A stretch of DNA of 64,000 nucleotides from Linnemannia hyalina (lineage: Eukaryota; Mortierellomycota; Mortierellomycetes; Mortierellales; Mortierellaceae), in the NCBI GenBank assembly GCA_019671135.1, contig JAHRHY010000004.1, positions 1,674,001 through 1,738,000 on the forward strand. Direction: 5' to 3'. A program made the position numbers and the translations under genes. This document shows positions 1-12,401 of the stretch, in pieces (within the stretch, counting starts at the first letter, position 1; every line of letters starts with the position of its first letter). The notes below the pieces were generated by a model that saw nothing but the letters and a program-made list of their open reading frames with translations, made no database searches and was not told the origin of the DNA.

Positions 1-3000
1 GGGTACGCAAGTTTCCTTGTCATTGCACAAACATCGTCCGTGGTGAAAGGTGGATGCATTGAGAGAATGTTACCCACTCACTGGCCAACATGTGTCTATG
101 ACACGAACAAAAACAAGAAGTAGGAGCGATTCCACGCGCATACAATCAGGAATAAAAAAAGAACACAAAACACTTCGCGCTAGGCCCATCGCATCTTTGG
201 GTACACGCGCATCATGCTGTGCCTTGATCAATTAGCCTTGAGCGGGGCATTTTTCTTCTAGTTTTTATCTTTCAAGGGAAGATAGGTCACGGATGTCCAC
301 CTTGTTTGAACACTTGTTAAGACATGGGGCTGTGTGTGCATGTAAGCGAGTGTGGAGCAAGCAAGGGATGGGGACAGAGATGGCCAAAGCACCCGGGCAC
401 ATTTCACCCTCGTAGACAACGACGACATCTCACCCGACCACCCAGACGAATATTGTATTCCGCGTCTCTGTTGACGAATACGTGGGAGAGAGAGATAAGC
501 AAGCATTGCATTGCTGACAGAGTAGAAAGAGTGGCCCATGCTTGTTTTGTGCTTACAGCTCTAGGGGTCCTTGAGATATCTGTCAACAACAATGCAGGCA
601 ATACCGCGAGGTTGTTTTTAAAGGGGTCAAAGTGGTTATTGACTGTTTTTCTCTGTGTCTTGCAAGGGTTAAGGTTGACTGGCTGACCATGCTGTTGTTT
701 GTCGGCGAGTGAGGTGGCAATGTCAATAGCTCACAGGATCGAAAGGATAGGGGTCATTTGTGGGATATTTTGCGAGAAACGTAGGCAGGAGGATGCGGGT
801 GTTTGTTGAACACTTCCTGAGTAAAGGGGAAGAGGAGAGTTGAAAAGAACAACAAAAAAAGGACGAACCCAAGGGCAAGGGGGTCGAGGAAGGGAAAGAG
901 GATGTCATTGTCAGCCCGTTCCTGCAAAGAGCAGCTCACTTGACATGGATTTGTTACTCTGCATGGCATGGTACAATGTGCATGGACAATTGAGGCCTGA
1001 ACGAGTCGAGAGTGGCTGTCATCCAGCCCTTGTGGGCCGAAACGGATCGGCCGTAACTCTTTTTTTTTTTTTTTTTTTTTTTTTTTCGTTCTTGGCTTTT
1101 TTTTCTTTTCTCTTTTTACTTCGTTTTTTATCACTCACTTTAACTTTTGACCATTGAGCTCCAACTTCAACTAGCGACTGCTTCGACTACTTTCGACTTG
1201 TTCACAGCATACAAGGATAGCCTACATTTCAAGGTCAGGACGACGTACTTACTCACCGGATTCGAAACCCTTCGGCAATTCCCTGAACCCCAGGCAATAC
1301 CCCGCTACCGAAGGTACGGCTACTTTCTTCCACGACGATCACTTCATATACATTTCCCACATGGCGGAACTATTTTTCCTCCGTATTTTAATTTTTCTTT
1401 GACAAGTCCGGTTTCTCACCGACATTGAGGTCAACCCTTCTGCCTCAACACCAACGAAAACGAGAGCTCGTCTTTTGCGATATCCCCCGCCCTTTCCCCT
1501 CTTCCCCCACTTTTCACAGGTACCTCACCTTCCTTCCATCTCCTCTTTGTCAAGTGCGAAAAAAGAGATTGTGTTGCGATACTACCCTGCCTATTCCTCT
1601 TGTTCTTGTTCGAAGGAGTCGCTCTCTTTTCTCTTCCTTTGTACTTCCAGAACCAGCAAACGATTGCGATGGGGTTGACATAATCGAAAGAACTTTCATA
1701 TGTCAAATCTTTAAGGATGGAGGATTGCTCTTGTTTGTTTTTTGTTTGTTGTTTTGGTTACGAGTGCCTTTGATACCCGAGAAGCGAGAATGAGTGTGTG
1801 GGTGAATGGGTGGGGGGAAAACACACAGCCCCGAACCTGCTTTGTGTCTCTACGCAAGGACCACCCCCACACTTTGAACACTTGTGCAATTTGTCCTGTG
1901 AGTTTCTTTTGGGCGGCAGGAACCGAGTGCTCACTTTTCCGCGAAACAGGGGGTGGGGGAAGAGACGAAGAATGATGTTCTTTGCTTTGTATTGGGCATT
2001 GGGCATTGGGCATTGGGAAGACAGAGCGGCGACGAAAATGGTTGGCAAAAGGAGTGAGAGATACAGCGGACTCGCACCAAAACAGGGTTGTAGGTGTGTG
2101 CACTTGGTTCCAAAGATGGACAAAAAAAATGCGAGCATGAACGTGGCAAAAGGAAGAAGCTGCGAGTATTTCGTTTGGAGCAGATCAATGACCGAAAACC
2201 TGCTGTTGGTGTGAGTGGGGAGGATTGGCATAAAATATTGCCCGGACAACCGCGCACTTCAAAGTGAATGGACGGGCGGACGAACGGACGAAGGTGCAGT
2301 GGACCGAATTGGTAAGAAGGAGGGTCATGACTCCAAGTGTCTTGAGGAGGGACTGTCGGAGTGAAAGGCTGGGCACAAGGAGCACACGACCGACAAGGTG
2401 TTGATGTGTTGTTATCGGGTAAAGGGCAAAACAAATACAAAAGAAGCGTGGGCCGTGGGCCGGGAATTGTAATAATTGTTGTCGTCATTGGAAATGAAGT
2501 TTGTTGGCCTTTACTCATCCGGTTGTCTTAGTAAGAGCAGAGAGGGCTGGCGAGAGGGAAGAGTATTTAAGAAGGTGGGTATGGGGTATCTCTTTCCGTT
2601 CCATCATAACTGTTTTCTACTCTCCACTCCACTCTTTCCTTCTTCGTCTTTTTGTTCTCTTTCTTCTTGCTGTCTTTTTGTCTTTCATCCACACTCCACC
2701 CGCATACAACTGTCTTCATACTCTGCACCTCCTGTCCTTTGCTTGCAGCAACTCAACTCAAAAACCTTGCATTAAAAGCCTTCTTTCTCTTTTCTCTTTT
2801 CTCTTTTCTCGGCTTCATTCCTACACTTTCACACATCCCTTTGCCCTGCCCTTACAACGCTTGACCGACATACCATCGATCCACATAGCGCTCACCTTTC
2901 TTGTTACTCCACTGCTCTCCTCTCAAACTCTCGGTTGCCCTCTTGGCCTTTTTTATTTTCATTTCTTTATCCGCCTTACATTCATTACTTTGCGACCTTG

Positions 3001-3230
3001 CTCTCTCCGCTCACTCGCCCTCCCAAACACACAAAAATAATAAGGGGCTTTCTCTCTTGATTGCTTGATTGCATTCATTCGTCGAATCATTTATTCGACG
3101 ACACATGCACACAATCGTCCATCCGTGCTGACACGATAGCTCAACTCTCAACTCTCAACACTCAATTGTTCATAATTTCACAAATAGAACACAATAGCCG
3201 GCCTTTTGCCTCTCTCTTTCTTTTTCTTTT
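1..3230. other. gene-poor upstream region
   Basis: I see no convincing gene here. Open frames are short and overlap on both strands. The stretch contains a 27-base poly(T) run at 1060-1086, a run of pyrimidine-rich DNA from about 1100 to 1640, and three direct copies of GGGCATT around 1990-2015. From about 2590 onward the plus strand is strongly C/T-rich, typical of the leader and promoter of the sterol acyltransferase gene that starts at 3533, so part of this may be its 5' untranslated region. Confidence 0.5.
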
Positions 3231-3360
3231 CTTGGCCTCCTTCACCTTCTCTTGGCCTTCTTCACTTTCTCTTGGCCTTCTTCACTTTCTCTTGGCCTTC
3301 TTCACTTTCTCTTGGCCTTCTTCTCTTTCTCTTGGCCTTCTTTTCTTTCTCTTAGCCTTC
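3231..3360 (+). repeat. 20-bp minisatellite in the leader of the sterol acyltransferase
   Basis: About six and a half tandem copies of a 20-bp pyrimidine-rich unit (CCTTCTTCACTTTCTCTTGG and variants) in exact 20-bp register. The central copies are identical and the outer ones carry a few C/T or A/T changes. It ends about 170 bp before the start codon at 3533 and probably lies in the 5' untranslated region or core promoter. Confidence 0.9.
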
Positions 3361-3532
3361 CTTCTTTTCCTCTTTCTTCTCTTCATCCTCACACTCCTCC
3401 TCTCTTTGCACTCACCTTGTCATTTCGTTCCATTGCTCCTCACTGGCACAGAGTGTTCATTCCTTCTCTTCTCTTCCTATTTTCTGAGTCCCGCTCATTC
3501 CAGAACCCGATCAGACTCTTGTCATTCTCGCC

Positions 3533-5958
3533 ATGACCACAGAGTCAGACTCAAGTCTCCTTACCCCTCCTCCAGACCCAGAGCATATTCGCAGCGTACT
3601 CAGTAAAAACATGGACGCCTACCCCAACCCCCGTACCGTCGACGACTCCTCAGAGGACGATGCCCTGTACCAGGACCCCCTCGACGGGGCCACTACAACC
3701 ACTACAACCACTACAACCACTACCGTACTCCCCAAAGCTGCTGTCAAGAAGGGGCTGGACGACCTCGTCTCTCACCATCAGACCCTCCACCACCAATCCA
3801 ATACCCAAAAGGCCTTTATCGCCACTGCCGACGGTCGATCTCCGCTCGCTTCATCATTCTCAATCTTATCAGCGCAGTCCCCAGGTCAAAGCACAAGCGA
3901 GTCCAACAACCTCAGGTTCCGTCTTCAGGATGCGAACCGATCCAGGATGGGCGCTTCGTCGTTGTTGAACGGCAGCTCCAGTGCCACGTCTCTGGCCAGC
4001 ACGCGTTCGAGCACCAGCCCAGGAACCCCCAGCTCCACGGACGGATATCATGCCATCTCGACCACATCTACCGTCACAACCAAGAAGCGCAAAGTCCGTC
4101 GTCCCACGTTTGAACCACGCAGCTCCCGACTGGATCCAGAGATGATGACCAAGAACGAGGACCCCTTCCGCGGGTTCCACACGCTCTTCTGGATTGTCAT
4201 GGGCGCCTATGGATTGATCACGTTCGACCAGGAATGGACCAGGGTCGGCAAAGCTTTTGGTGGCACCCTCTTCTCTTCATTCTCGCAGGACGCCATCATC
4301 CTCGCAGTCAGTGATCTCGGATTGGTGCTCTCGACCGGAGTGGCATACTTGTTGATCAAGGTCATATCCAAGGGGTGGATGAGATACAGGGTCGCTGGTA
4401 TGGTTGTTCAGCACTGCGTCCAAGTGTTGCTCTTGCTCTTTGCCATTGCCTGGACTATTTGGAGGTATGAAAAAAAAAGGCTTTTTTGCTTTTTGGTGGC
4501 GCTGTGTCGCATGCAAGCTCTTTTTTTTTTGTTTAGGTTTTTGGACATATGTCTGTCGAAAATTCTTTATTTGTTGGCTTGTCACTAACCAATTTATTGC
4601 GCTTTATACTGAACGACTCCTATCATTCTAGGGATTGGCCTTGGGTTCAGTCAGGCTTCTTTACTCTCCATGCCATTACCATGTTGATGAAGATCCACTC
4701 CTACATTGCCTACAACGGCGAGCTCTCTGAGAAGTTAATCCAGCTCAAGAAGAGCGAGGCTGCCTATGCTCAGATCAAGAAGGATGACCCCAAGACAACC
4801 GATGACGATAGTGACGATTCCAGATCAGAGAATTCCAGCCAAGCCGACCCAACTTATGATCGCGACACGACCGACTCGCCCACAAGCGATAGCGAACAGG
4901 ACGTCAACCGTCTCCACCAACGCCTCGCTTCCGAGGTTGCCGCTGCACTTCTCCAGGATACCATCCCCTCCGACTCTGCCACCGTCAACGCCAGCCAACT
5001 TGCTGCTGAAATCGAGGAGCTCCGAAGCGACCTCGAGTGCCAGAACGGCGAACTTTGGCCCGCTAATGTAACCGTTGCCAACTTTTTCGACTACTTGATC
5101 GTCCCATCTCTTATCTACGAGCTCCAATACCCACGCACCAGCAGGTACGACTCGTTTTCCCTATGTGTTATTGCGATTGTATGATTATTTGCCACCAAAT
5201 TAGCCTTATCCCACTAACACTCGGCTGTTTTTTTATTTCTTCTGTTCGATTAGAATCCGTCCCTTGTATGTGTTTGAAAAGTCTGTGGCCACCTTGGGAA
5301 CATTCACTCTGTTGTACCTGACAACGGAGCATTATATCTATCCCGTGGTTTTTGACCCGACCATTTCACCCCTGCGAGCTCTGGTTCTGCTCTTGATACC
5401 CTTTATGATGAACTACCTTATGATTTTCTACATTATTTTCGAGTGCATTTGCAACGCCTTTGCCGAGCTCAGCTGGTAAGCACATCCCACCGTCTTCCAT
5501 CTTATAACTTGACTTTGTTAACCTTTTTACTATTTTCTTCAGAAGGCCTAACCGTTTGTCTTGTCTTTCTTAATTACAGTTTCGCGGATCGCAACTTTTA
5601 CGAGGACTGGTGGAACTGTGTCAGTTTTGACGAGTGGGCGCGCAAGTGGAACAAGCCAGTGCACCACTTTTTGCTCCGCCACGTGTACGATTCGAGTATC
5701 GAGTCGTTTCATCTTTCCAAAAAGAATGCGGCGTTTGCGACATTCTTCTTGTCGTCGTGCGTGCACGAGTTGGTGATGATGGTGGTGACACGCAAGGTGC
5801 GTCTGTACCTGTTTGCCCTGCAGATGTGCCAGCTGCCCCTGATCTGGATGGGCAACAACAAGACCATCCGGGAAACGCCTCGTCTGGCCAATGCCTTCTT
5901 CTGGATGGGCATGTTTATGGGCCCACCTCTCCTCGGTGTCGCCTATTGCTATGCTTAA
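3533..5958 (+). CDS. ARE2: sterol O-acyltransferase (ACAT/ARE type, MBOAT)
   Basis: Esterifies sterols with fatty acyl-CoA in the ER membrane, making the sterol esters stored in lipid droplets. Four exons fit in phase: 3533-4464, 4632-5144, 5254-5475 and 5580-5958, giving 681 residues. The first ~190 residues are low-complexity and Ser/Thr-rich, as in yeast Are1/Are2. The membrane part follows with several hydrophobic segments. The last exon carries the ACAT/DGAT1 signature FYEDWWN (about residues 561-567) and the putative active-site His in VHELVMM (about 617). The sequence around FLLRHVYDSS and the C-terminus resembles yeast Are2 more than DGAT1, so I favour a sterol over a diacylglycerol acceptor. 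A second acidic low-complexity insert (about residues 350-400) interrupts the domain. Start chosen because it is the first in-frame ATG after the pyrimidine-rich leader. DGAT1 activity cannot be excluded from sequence. Confidence 0.9.
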
Positions 5959-6042
5959 TGACACGTTTGCTTGTTTTATATCCTTTATTTTCCTTCACAT
6001 CAAAAATATAAATGACACGAAAACCATTTCACAAATAACAGT

Positions 6043-6987
6043 CTATGGTCGCATCTTTTGTTCGAGGTTTGAAAGGAGTTGTGAAAGGTCCATGTACCAC
6101 TTCTTGCCATTCTCGTACTTTGCGCTTCCCAGGGCGGTCTTGAACTCTCCTCCGAGAACATGCAGATGTAGATGATCAACCGTGTTAAACGGTGGGACAT
6201 GAAATCCGAGCCTACAAAAGAAATTTCACGGCTGTCAGGAATGTTGCTTGGTAGCGGGTTGTATCTTTCGCTTGTTCACAAGCGGAGCTATACCTGCAGT
6301 TTTCTGGTTGGTGACCGTGCTCTTTGAGGAGATTGAGCGCTTTGGCCTTCATCCTGAGGATCAGGTCATGGTCGGACGGCCGGACGGTCTTGACGGATTC
6401 AATATGTGCCACGGGGATGATGAGAATGTGGGTCTCTGCTGCTGGTTTGATATCGTAGAATGCCACCATATCCTTGTCCTACTTGACATGATTCGCGAAG
6501 TAGAAGTTTTTTTTTAGTGGCGTGCGGGGAATTTGATTTTCGGCTCGGTGCGCGCCTTGAGTAAGCTCGACGATGTTGGTCACGCAGACAGATGTAAATT
6601 GGTATTGAAAGAGTGTAGAAGAGAGCCCTTTTGGGCAACCTTAGTTGCCATTGGCTTGTGTTTTTCTGTGGGGTGGAAGTTGGCTTTGTTTTGCTGCTGC
6701 TTAAGGAAATGTGGTGGGGTGTCAAGGGCATCTTTATCCTTTTGTTTTTTCACGTCAAGATTCTTTCTTTATTCTTCTTTTCCCGTCCTTCACTCCTCCG
6801 CCACTGCATCAAAGAAAAGACAGGACCGCCACTGACAACAAGCTCAGGTGGTAAATAAAACAATATGCAAAATATCGGCCTTATGTTTTACCTGGAAGAT
6901 CACACGGTCAAGGGTGTTACCCTGGACGATTTCACAAAAGACACAAGGCCGGCAGAGCAGTTTGTTCAAGAAGGTTTTCCAGGACAT
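6043..6987 (-). CDS. HIT-domain protein (HINT3-like adenosine nucleotide hydrolase)
   Basis: Histidine-triad proteins hydrolyse nucleoside phosphoramidates or acyl/adenylyl-nucleotides. Three exons join in phase on the minus strand: 6987-6892, 6478-6294 and 6211-6043, giving 149 residues, the usual HINT length. Exon 1 supplies the N-terminal CVFCEIV segment and exon 2 the DIKPAAETHILIIP strand-helix block. Exon 3 contains the histidine triad HLHLHV preceded by GFHVPPFNTVD, which is characteristic of the HINT3/aprataxin-like branch. The first intron (about 413 bp) is long for this window, but the joined frame gives a continuous HIT fold, so I think no exon is missing. It diverges from the RRT8-like gene across a ~517-bp shared promoter and ends 84 bp from the sterol acyltransferase stop (convergent). 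Substrate unknown. Confidence 0.85.
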
Positions 6988-7504
6988 CCTTCTTTATGAC
7001 CCTCTCAGGAAGAACGGATAAGGCAATTGGACCGAACGGCAGGACGTATGGAAGGACAAGGGTGGGCTTTAAGTAAAGACGAATGGAATGAGCAAAAGGG
7101 ATGAGAGGGGACAGGTGGAATGAGAAACAAAGAAGAATAAGTTTGTGCTGCTTACTGTACAGGAAGGACGGGAAGGTGGCTATTTCACGCTCTTTTTGTG
7201 GTTGCCAACCAACCCCACCCTTTTTTTTTTATTTTCTTTTTGTTCTTCTCGTTAACGACCTCTTCTATCCTTCCTTCTTTTCTTGTTACATCAACTTCTA
7301 GCAGATCCCACATCACCAACAACCAAGTACCAACAAGCATTTACAGACAGGACATCACTCGCTACAGGAGAACACACCAGTTTTGAACCACAGCCAGCAA
7401 GCCAACGCTAACAACAACCAACGACCCCCATTGCAAACAAAAGACACCTGCATTCAAACAACAACAGCGCAGAACAGAACATAACACAACACAACAACAT
7501 AGAC
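6988..7504. promoter_or_regulatory. divergent promoter between the HIT gene and the RRT8-like gene
   Basis: Roughly 517 bp separating two oppositely transcribed start codons. The right half is pyrimidine-rich and then turns into a CAA/CAAC-rich leader (about 7310-7500) immediately before the ATG at 7505, a typical unstructured fungal 5' untranslated region. No specific operator could be identified. Confidence 0.5.
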
Positions 7505-8659
7505 ATGGTTCTCCCAGCTCCAGCTTACCCCGTCATGGGCGTGGTCTACTTGGCCCGCAACATCCAACTCCTCGGACCCCAGTTCATCCGCTCACTCGCC
7601 TGGGCACTAGGAGTGGCCGTATCGACCATCACCCCATTAATCGCCCTCACCTTCAAGTCGCAACAAAAGCTTATCACTAGCGTCATCGACACGGCCTTCC
7701 CACGTATCGCAGGGATGAAGATCCTGGGTATCGGGATCCAGACCTGGTCGACCATGTTCCTGACAATGGGCGAGTCCTCACTCCTGGTCGGGATCATCAT
7801 GGGCGAGCTTTTCAAGAAAGAGCGCTCCAAGGGACTCTTCCAGACCGTCTTGAACAAGGAGGGTAACGTCCATGTCGGACCTCTGGCCCAGGTGACCGAG
7901 AACGGCGGCATTGTAGTCTCGTCCAAGATTGCTGCAGGAGAGCATTCTTCTGTCTCTTCACGGCTCCACCAACAACATCACAAGATCGTGGACAAGACCT
8001 CGGCGTCGACTTCGCATTACGGACAACGGATGGGGCTTTGGTTGGTCACTCTGCCCCTCAACTTTGTCCCCGTCGCTGGACCCATCGCCTTTTGCTACCT
8101 CAATGGCAAAGTTCGCAGTCGTTATGTCCACCGACAATACTTTGACATGAAGGATATGACCCAAAAGGAGCGCGAGGACTGGATCCAAACTCGCCAGGTA
8201 GTTACCTCTTACAGATGCATATATCACAGGAAGCCATTGTTTTGTAATCGCCTCGTTGGTTTTGGCATGCAACTAACGCCAAGGCTACTTTTGTCGATGG
8301 AACAATAGAGCCAATACACGACGTTTGGGGTCATTGCGCAAGGACTTGAACTGATTCCATTTATCGGTATCCTCTTTGGCTTCACCAACACCATTGGGTA
8401 AGTTCACTGGTCCTCTTTGCACGGGATTGAGATAAAGCAGGATAGACAGGAGAAAAGAGGCGTTTTTTTGTGATCCAATGGCTCTTCATGAAAGGGACAA
8501 CGTGGTTAGAGAGAGGGGAGTAAATCGTACTCACCGCTAGCTACCTTTCTATTCCTTTGACTTTTTAGTGCTGCATTGTGGGCTGCCGACTTGGAGCGTC
8601 AACAGTTCGAGCTTCGCAGCAGGAAGCTTCGAGAGACCAACAACGCTGCTTCTATGTAA
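7505..8659 (+). CDS. RRT8/LDS-like (EI24-type) lipid-droplet membrane protein
   Basis: Related by pattern to the fungal outer-spore-wall/lipid-droplet family (yeast Rrt8, Lds1, Lds2), small multi-pass proteins tied to lipid droplets and spore-wall assembly. Exons 7505-8197, 8309-8397 and 8569-8659 join in phase to 290 residues. Visible features are several hydrophobic stretches in the first 100 residues, the block LPLNFVPVAGPIAFCYLNG, a charged HRQYFDMKDMT segment, and the C-terminal hallmark FGFTNTIGAALWAADLE followed by a short charged tail. The NT.GAALWAADLE ending is the strongest family marker I recognise. No catalytic residues are expected. It lies next to a sterol acyltransferase, which suits a lipid-storage role, but there is no evidence of co-regulation. 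Assignment rests on recognition of the family pattern only. Confidence 0.7.
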
Positions 8660-9160
8660 ACTTTTCTTGGATTCGTCACTCCCTACGCATATAACCCACT
8701 TCAAGAACTCCTTGTCACCTAGACCCATTCACCCTTCCTTCTACCTTGTACAATATTCTTCCTTTCACTCTTTTGAGCACGATGGTGCCCACTTTTTCTT
8801 TTTGTTGTGCTTGATATGGTATCAAGCATTCCAAACAACAATCAACAAATAATCAACTCCCCACTCTTTTTTTTTTCAGACCCCTGCCTTTTCTCCTTGT
8901 TTTTATGCCCACTCTTTTTGCCCCAAAATATTACCCTTCGAAGACTACATAGCCTCAATCCCAGCACGGCAGCTCCAAAAGTAAAACATCCTAATTGAAA
9001 CCTCTATCAAATTTCGCCCAGTGCTATTTCATATGCTTTTTCCGGTGCGGTCATTGAAAAGCTGGAGAAACGGTATGGACCTTGTTCACAGAATGACATG
9101 ATCAGGGAGTAACGCGTAAAATAGAAAGGGAGGGCCCTGAGGCGGAGACAGAACAATTTA
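8660..9160. other. convergent intergenic region
   Basis: Some 500 bp between two converging stop codons. It is C/T-rich on the plus strand for its first 350 bp and contains no supportable gene; it presumably holds the 3' ends of both transcripts. Confidence 0.5.
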
Positions 9161-11949
9161 TTACCAAGTGTCTTCTTCGTTCTCTTCCTCGTCTTCATCA
9201 TAATCATCAACGAGGAGGTGTTCGTGCCCGTGCTTTTTGATCTCGAGTTCCATCCTCTGGATACCACGCTGCAGCTGCTCAATATTCGCCTCCATATCGG
9301 TTTTATCCAGCCCCAGCTCCTCGTCCTGATCCGTTTCCAACCTCGACAATGATCGAACATGCCTATCCGCCAACACAATTTCATTCAGCGTCAAAAATCT
9401 CCTCTTCAACGGCCTCATATACCGACTCTTCCCCTTCACACCCACAACTTTCTCTACCCACTTTGCCGCACTCTCTGTCCCACCCATTCTAGCCACCAAC
9501 TGGGACCAGTACAAGGATCTGGGCGTGCGTCCGATATCATAGGGTTCTGGGTCGAGGAATGTTGCGTCGTCGCCGTCGAATTCTGTATGCTTCTCGCCAA
9601 GAGTGCCTTCGAAGCCGATGATCCAGTTGGTTGCGCCGGGTGGGGATTGGAAGCGGGCGGGGATGTCGGCGGAGGCGTGGTAGACGACGTGAAAGGCGCC
9701 TGACCAACCTTGGCCGGAACCCATCCAACCTCGGTTTCGGACGTTGAGGTCTCTGCTGTGGACGTTGTCGTACAACGTTCCTGTGGTCCATCGATCTATT
9801 TTGGAGGAGAGGGTTTTTGAAAGAAAAGACTAATTAGGAACAAGCTGTTCAGAAGGAGGCAGAACATGCAACTGTTGCATTTGAACTGGGGTTCAGTATG
9901 AGTTTACCATGGGGTCCAGCATCGTTGTTGGCACGAACGCCCTCCGAATCCACAAACACATTCGGTCCGGGCGTCTTGGCTCCTGTAATAAAATCATGTC
10001 GTGCATCCTCCGAAAAACATCTCTTCACCAGCCCCATATGCCCTTGCAACATAAACATATACCTCCTCCCACCCGACTCTGGCATCGAAACTGGTTCCAG
10101 AACCTCACAATCCTGAACCGTGACATGTTTCGACCCCGGACCAGCCTTGATACCAGAGACAAAATGATGGGTTTTGACATTGGCGACCCAACAGTTTTGA
10201 CAATGATCGATCAAGACTGCAAACCAGCCGTGGTGTTCATCATTTGAATCTGATGGATCGTGTTGAGAATAAAGGGCCAAGTTTTCGAGACCGACGTCGG
10301 TAGGGATGCGGGTTTCGCGTTTGAAGTTGTAGACGACTCCGGCGCCGTAGACAGGGTCCATGTTCATGACGAGGGGGATGTCGAGGTGCAAGTAGCCCGG
10401 GGTCCAGTTGGCGTTGATGTTGTCTTCTGATTGAGAGTCTTCCTTGACGGTGATTTGGATCTCGTCAAAGTCTTCTTGGGCCTCGTAGGGTTGGGGTTGG
10501 CCGGTCCTGTTGGTGTCTGCGGTGTAGCGGAGGATTGCTTGTGGGCCGTGGTTGCTGGTGACTTGTCGCGCATCGTCGATGGCATGTTGCTTCTGTTTCT
10601 GTCCCTGTGGGTTTGGTTTTACTTTCTGCGACCGACCCCGAGCAACGCCAGAACGAGAACCAGAACCAGAATGGCCGTTACCACCAACCTTCCCATCCCG
10701 AATCTCAATTGACTTAACCTTCCGCACATACCTCAAAGTATACTGCCTCGGATCCCAATTCATTGTCCTCTCCGGATCCTTGGGCCGCTTCGGGATATGA
10801 TCCGTCCCCAACCTCCTAATCCAATCCTCATTCGAGTGCCTCTCCACCACCACCTCGGCCCCTACTCGAAAATTAGAAACATCTTTGACGGGGAGGCGGG
10901 TTGTGCCAACAGGGATATATTCATCTGCGACCTCGGCGATTTCGTCGTCGAGGATGACGTAGGGGTTCTTGGGGTAGAGGTCGGGAGAGCCAATGTTGGC
11001 AGATAGGTACTCGGGCGTGGATTGGAAGGATGGGTCCTGTAACCCGTGGAGGTTAATAAAGTCGTGTTTGAACTGTCCCATTGCCATCAATACCGTGCCA
11101 TCTGGCCCGTTGCCTTCCCCGCGCAGGACGACCCCGGATCGGTTTAGGATAAGGGATCCCTGGATGCGATAGATCCCTGCTTGGAGGAGTACGACGCCAC
11201 GGGCTTGGATAGTGGTTTTTGAGTCGGGGAGGAGGACGGCTTTGAAAGGGAGGGAGGAAACAAAGTCGATTGCGTTTTGGATCCGGACACGGTCGTTGAT
11301 TCGTGGGTCGATTGAGGGTTGGAGGGTGATTGCGATTGGGATTGTGGTCGGCAGGGGGATATTGCCTCTCCTGTAGCCTCTATTCTCGGTGTGTGTGTGT
11401 GTGTGTTTTGGATGGGAGATGAAAGATGGTCGCGGTTAGTACTTTGTTTTTGTTTTGCTATGTCCCTCGAGCGGCATCATTTTTTTTGTTAGTCTGAAAG
11501 CGAGTAAATGGACGTTACACTTGACTAAAATCGGGGATGCGGTTTCCCCACTGGTCTGGCGGGAAGGTGGTTGGTGGTGGGATGTAGGGCATTGCCTGTT
11601 CTTTGATCAAGTGGCGAGGTATCCGTTTTTCCTGTACCGGTGCCGGTGCGGGTTCCAAGCCATCGATGGCTGAAGAGTGAGATATAAGAAAGCAATTAGT
11701 CAGTGTTCAATAACAAACGTGTGAAAATAGATATCCAAAGTTCTTGGGTTTACCTGTTGGTAATACTGCTGGTGGAGGCTTAAGTGAAAATGACAGTGGG
11801 TCGGGAGTGCTGTTGATATCGATGTCTTCGACAGACTGCGCCCAGACTAGTGGTTGGTATGAGATCTGGGCAAGGATGATGCTGAAGAAGAGGAAGGCGT
11901 GTATTGACACCTTTGATCTCTTTGGTGCGGTCCTAGAGTGTTGTATCAT
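9161..11949 (-). CDS. large secreted pectate-lyase-like (parallel beta-helix) protein
   Basis: Four exons on the minus strand, 11949-11754, 11669-11519, 11379-9908 and 9795-9161, join in phase to 817 residues. Residues 1 to about 38 form a clear signal peptide (basic start, hydrophobic core, cut near VWAQS). The body resembles bacterial and fungal right-handed beta-helix proteins of the pectate-lyase superfamily. It has IPDFSQVGYRRGNIP, the helix-capping segment INDRVRIQNAIDF, GIYRIQGSLILNRSGVVLRG, and GPHDRWTTGTLYDNV near residues 604-618. A basic linker (about residues 300-350) interrupts the fold. The last ~40 residues are highly acidic and end in EEDTW. Probably acts outside the cell on a polysaccharide; the substrate and whether it is catalytic cannot be read from sequence. 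The donor of intron 2 (GTAACG) was picked because it restores the DFSQVGY motif. Confidence 0.75.
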
Positions 11950-12400
11950 CTCTGCGCTGTAATGTCGAATAAAAGTAGTTGGTGAGAGGAAGTGGGTGAT
12001 GGTGTGTGAAGGAGAGGTTGAGAACGAAGATTTTTGTTCAGAAAGAAAGGAAACGAGAAGAGATTATAAAAGTGTGCTACTCGAGGCGCTCGCCAAAAAA
12101 AAAAGGGGGGGGGGGGGGGGGGGGGTGCAAGGGGTAACAAGTCAGGTCGGAGGAAGATAGAATAAACACGTCCAGAGGAATGCACAGCATCGCTCAAAAA
12201 TCATCCCCACCGAGGGTATACATCATATTTTTTTGTTCCTTGGTTCCTGCGCGTGACTGCAGTTGTAGATTGATGAGCGTCGTACCATGTCGCGTCAACG
12301 ACGCGCTTGGTTGTGATTTGAAAATGTAAAGCAAAAACGAGGAAAAAGAAAGATGGAGTTGTGAGTAGTGCGAGGAAGGTTCAGCTGAGGTAGCTGCCAG
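11950..12400. other. intergenic region with a poly(A)/poly(G) block
   Basis: No gene is seen. The notable content is a block of 10 A followed by 21 G at 12095-12125. Such long G runs are slippage-prone in sequencing and can form G-quadruplexes. The left part is the promoter side of the beta-helix gene, the right part the 3' side of QCR8. Confidence 0.6.
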
Positions 12401-12401
12401 C

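Noticed and set aside
3700..3722. ACTACAACC triplet-like repeats as a separate repeat element
   Set aside because: They encode a Thr run inside the first exon of the sterol acyltransferase and keep the frame.
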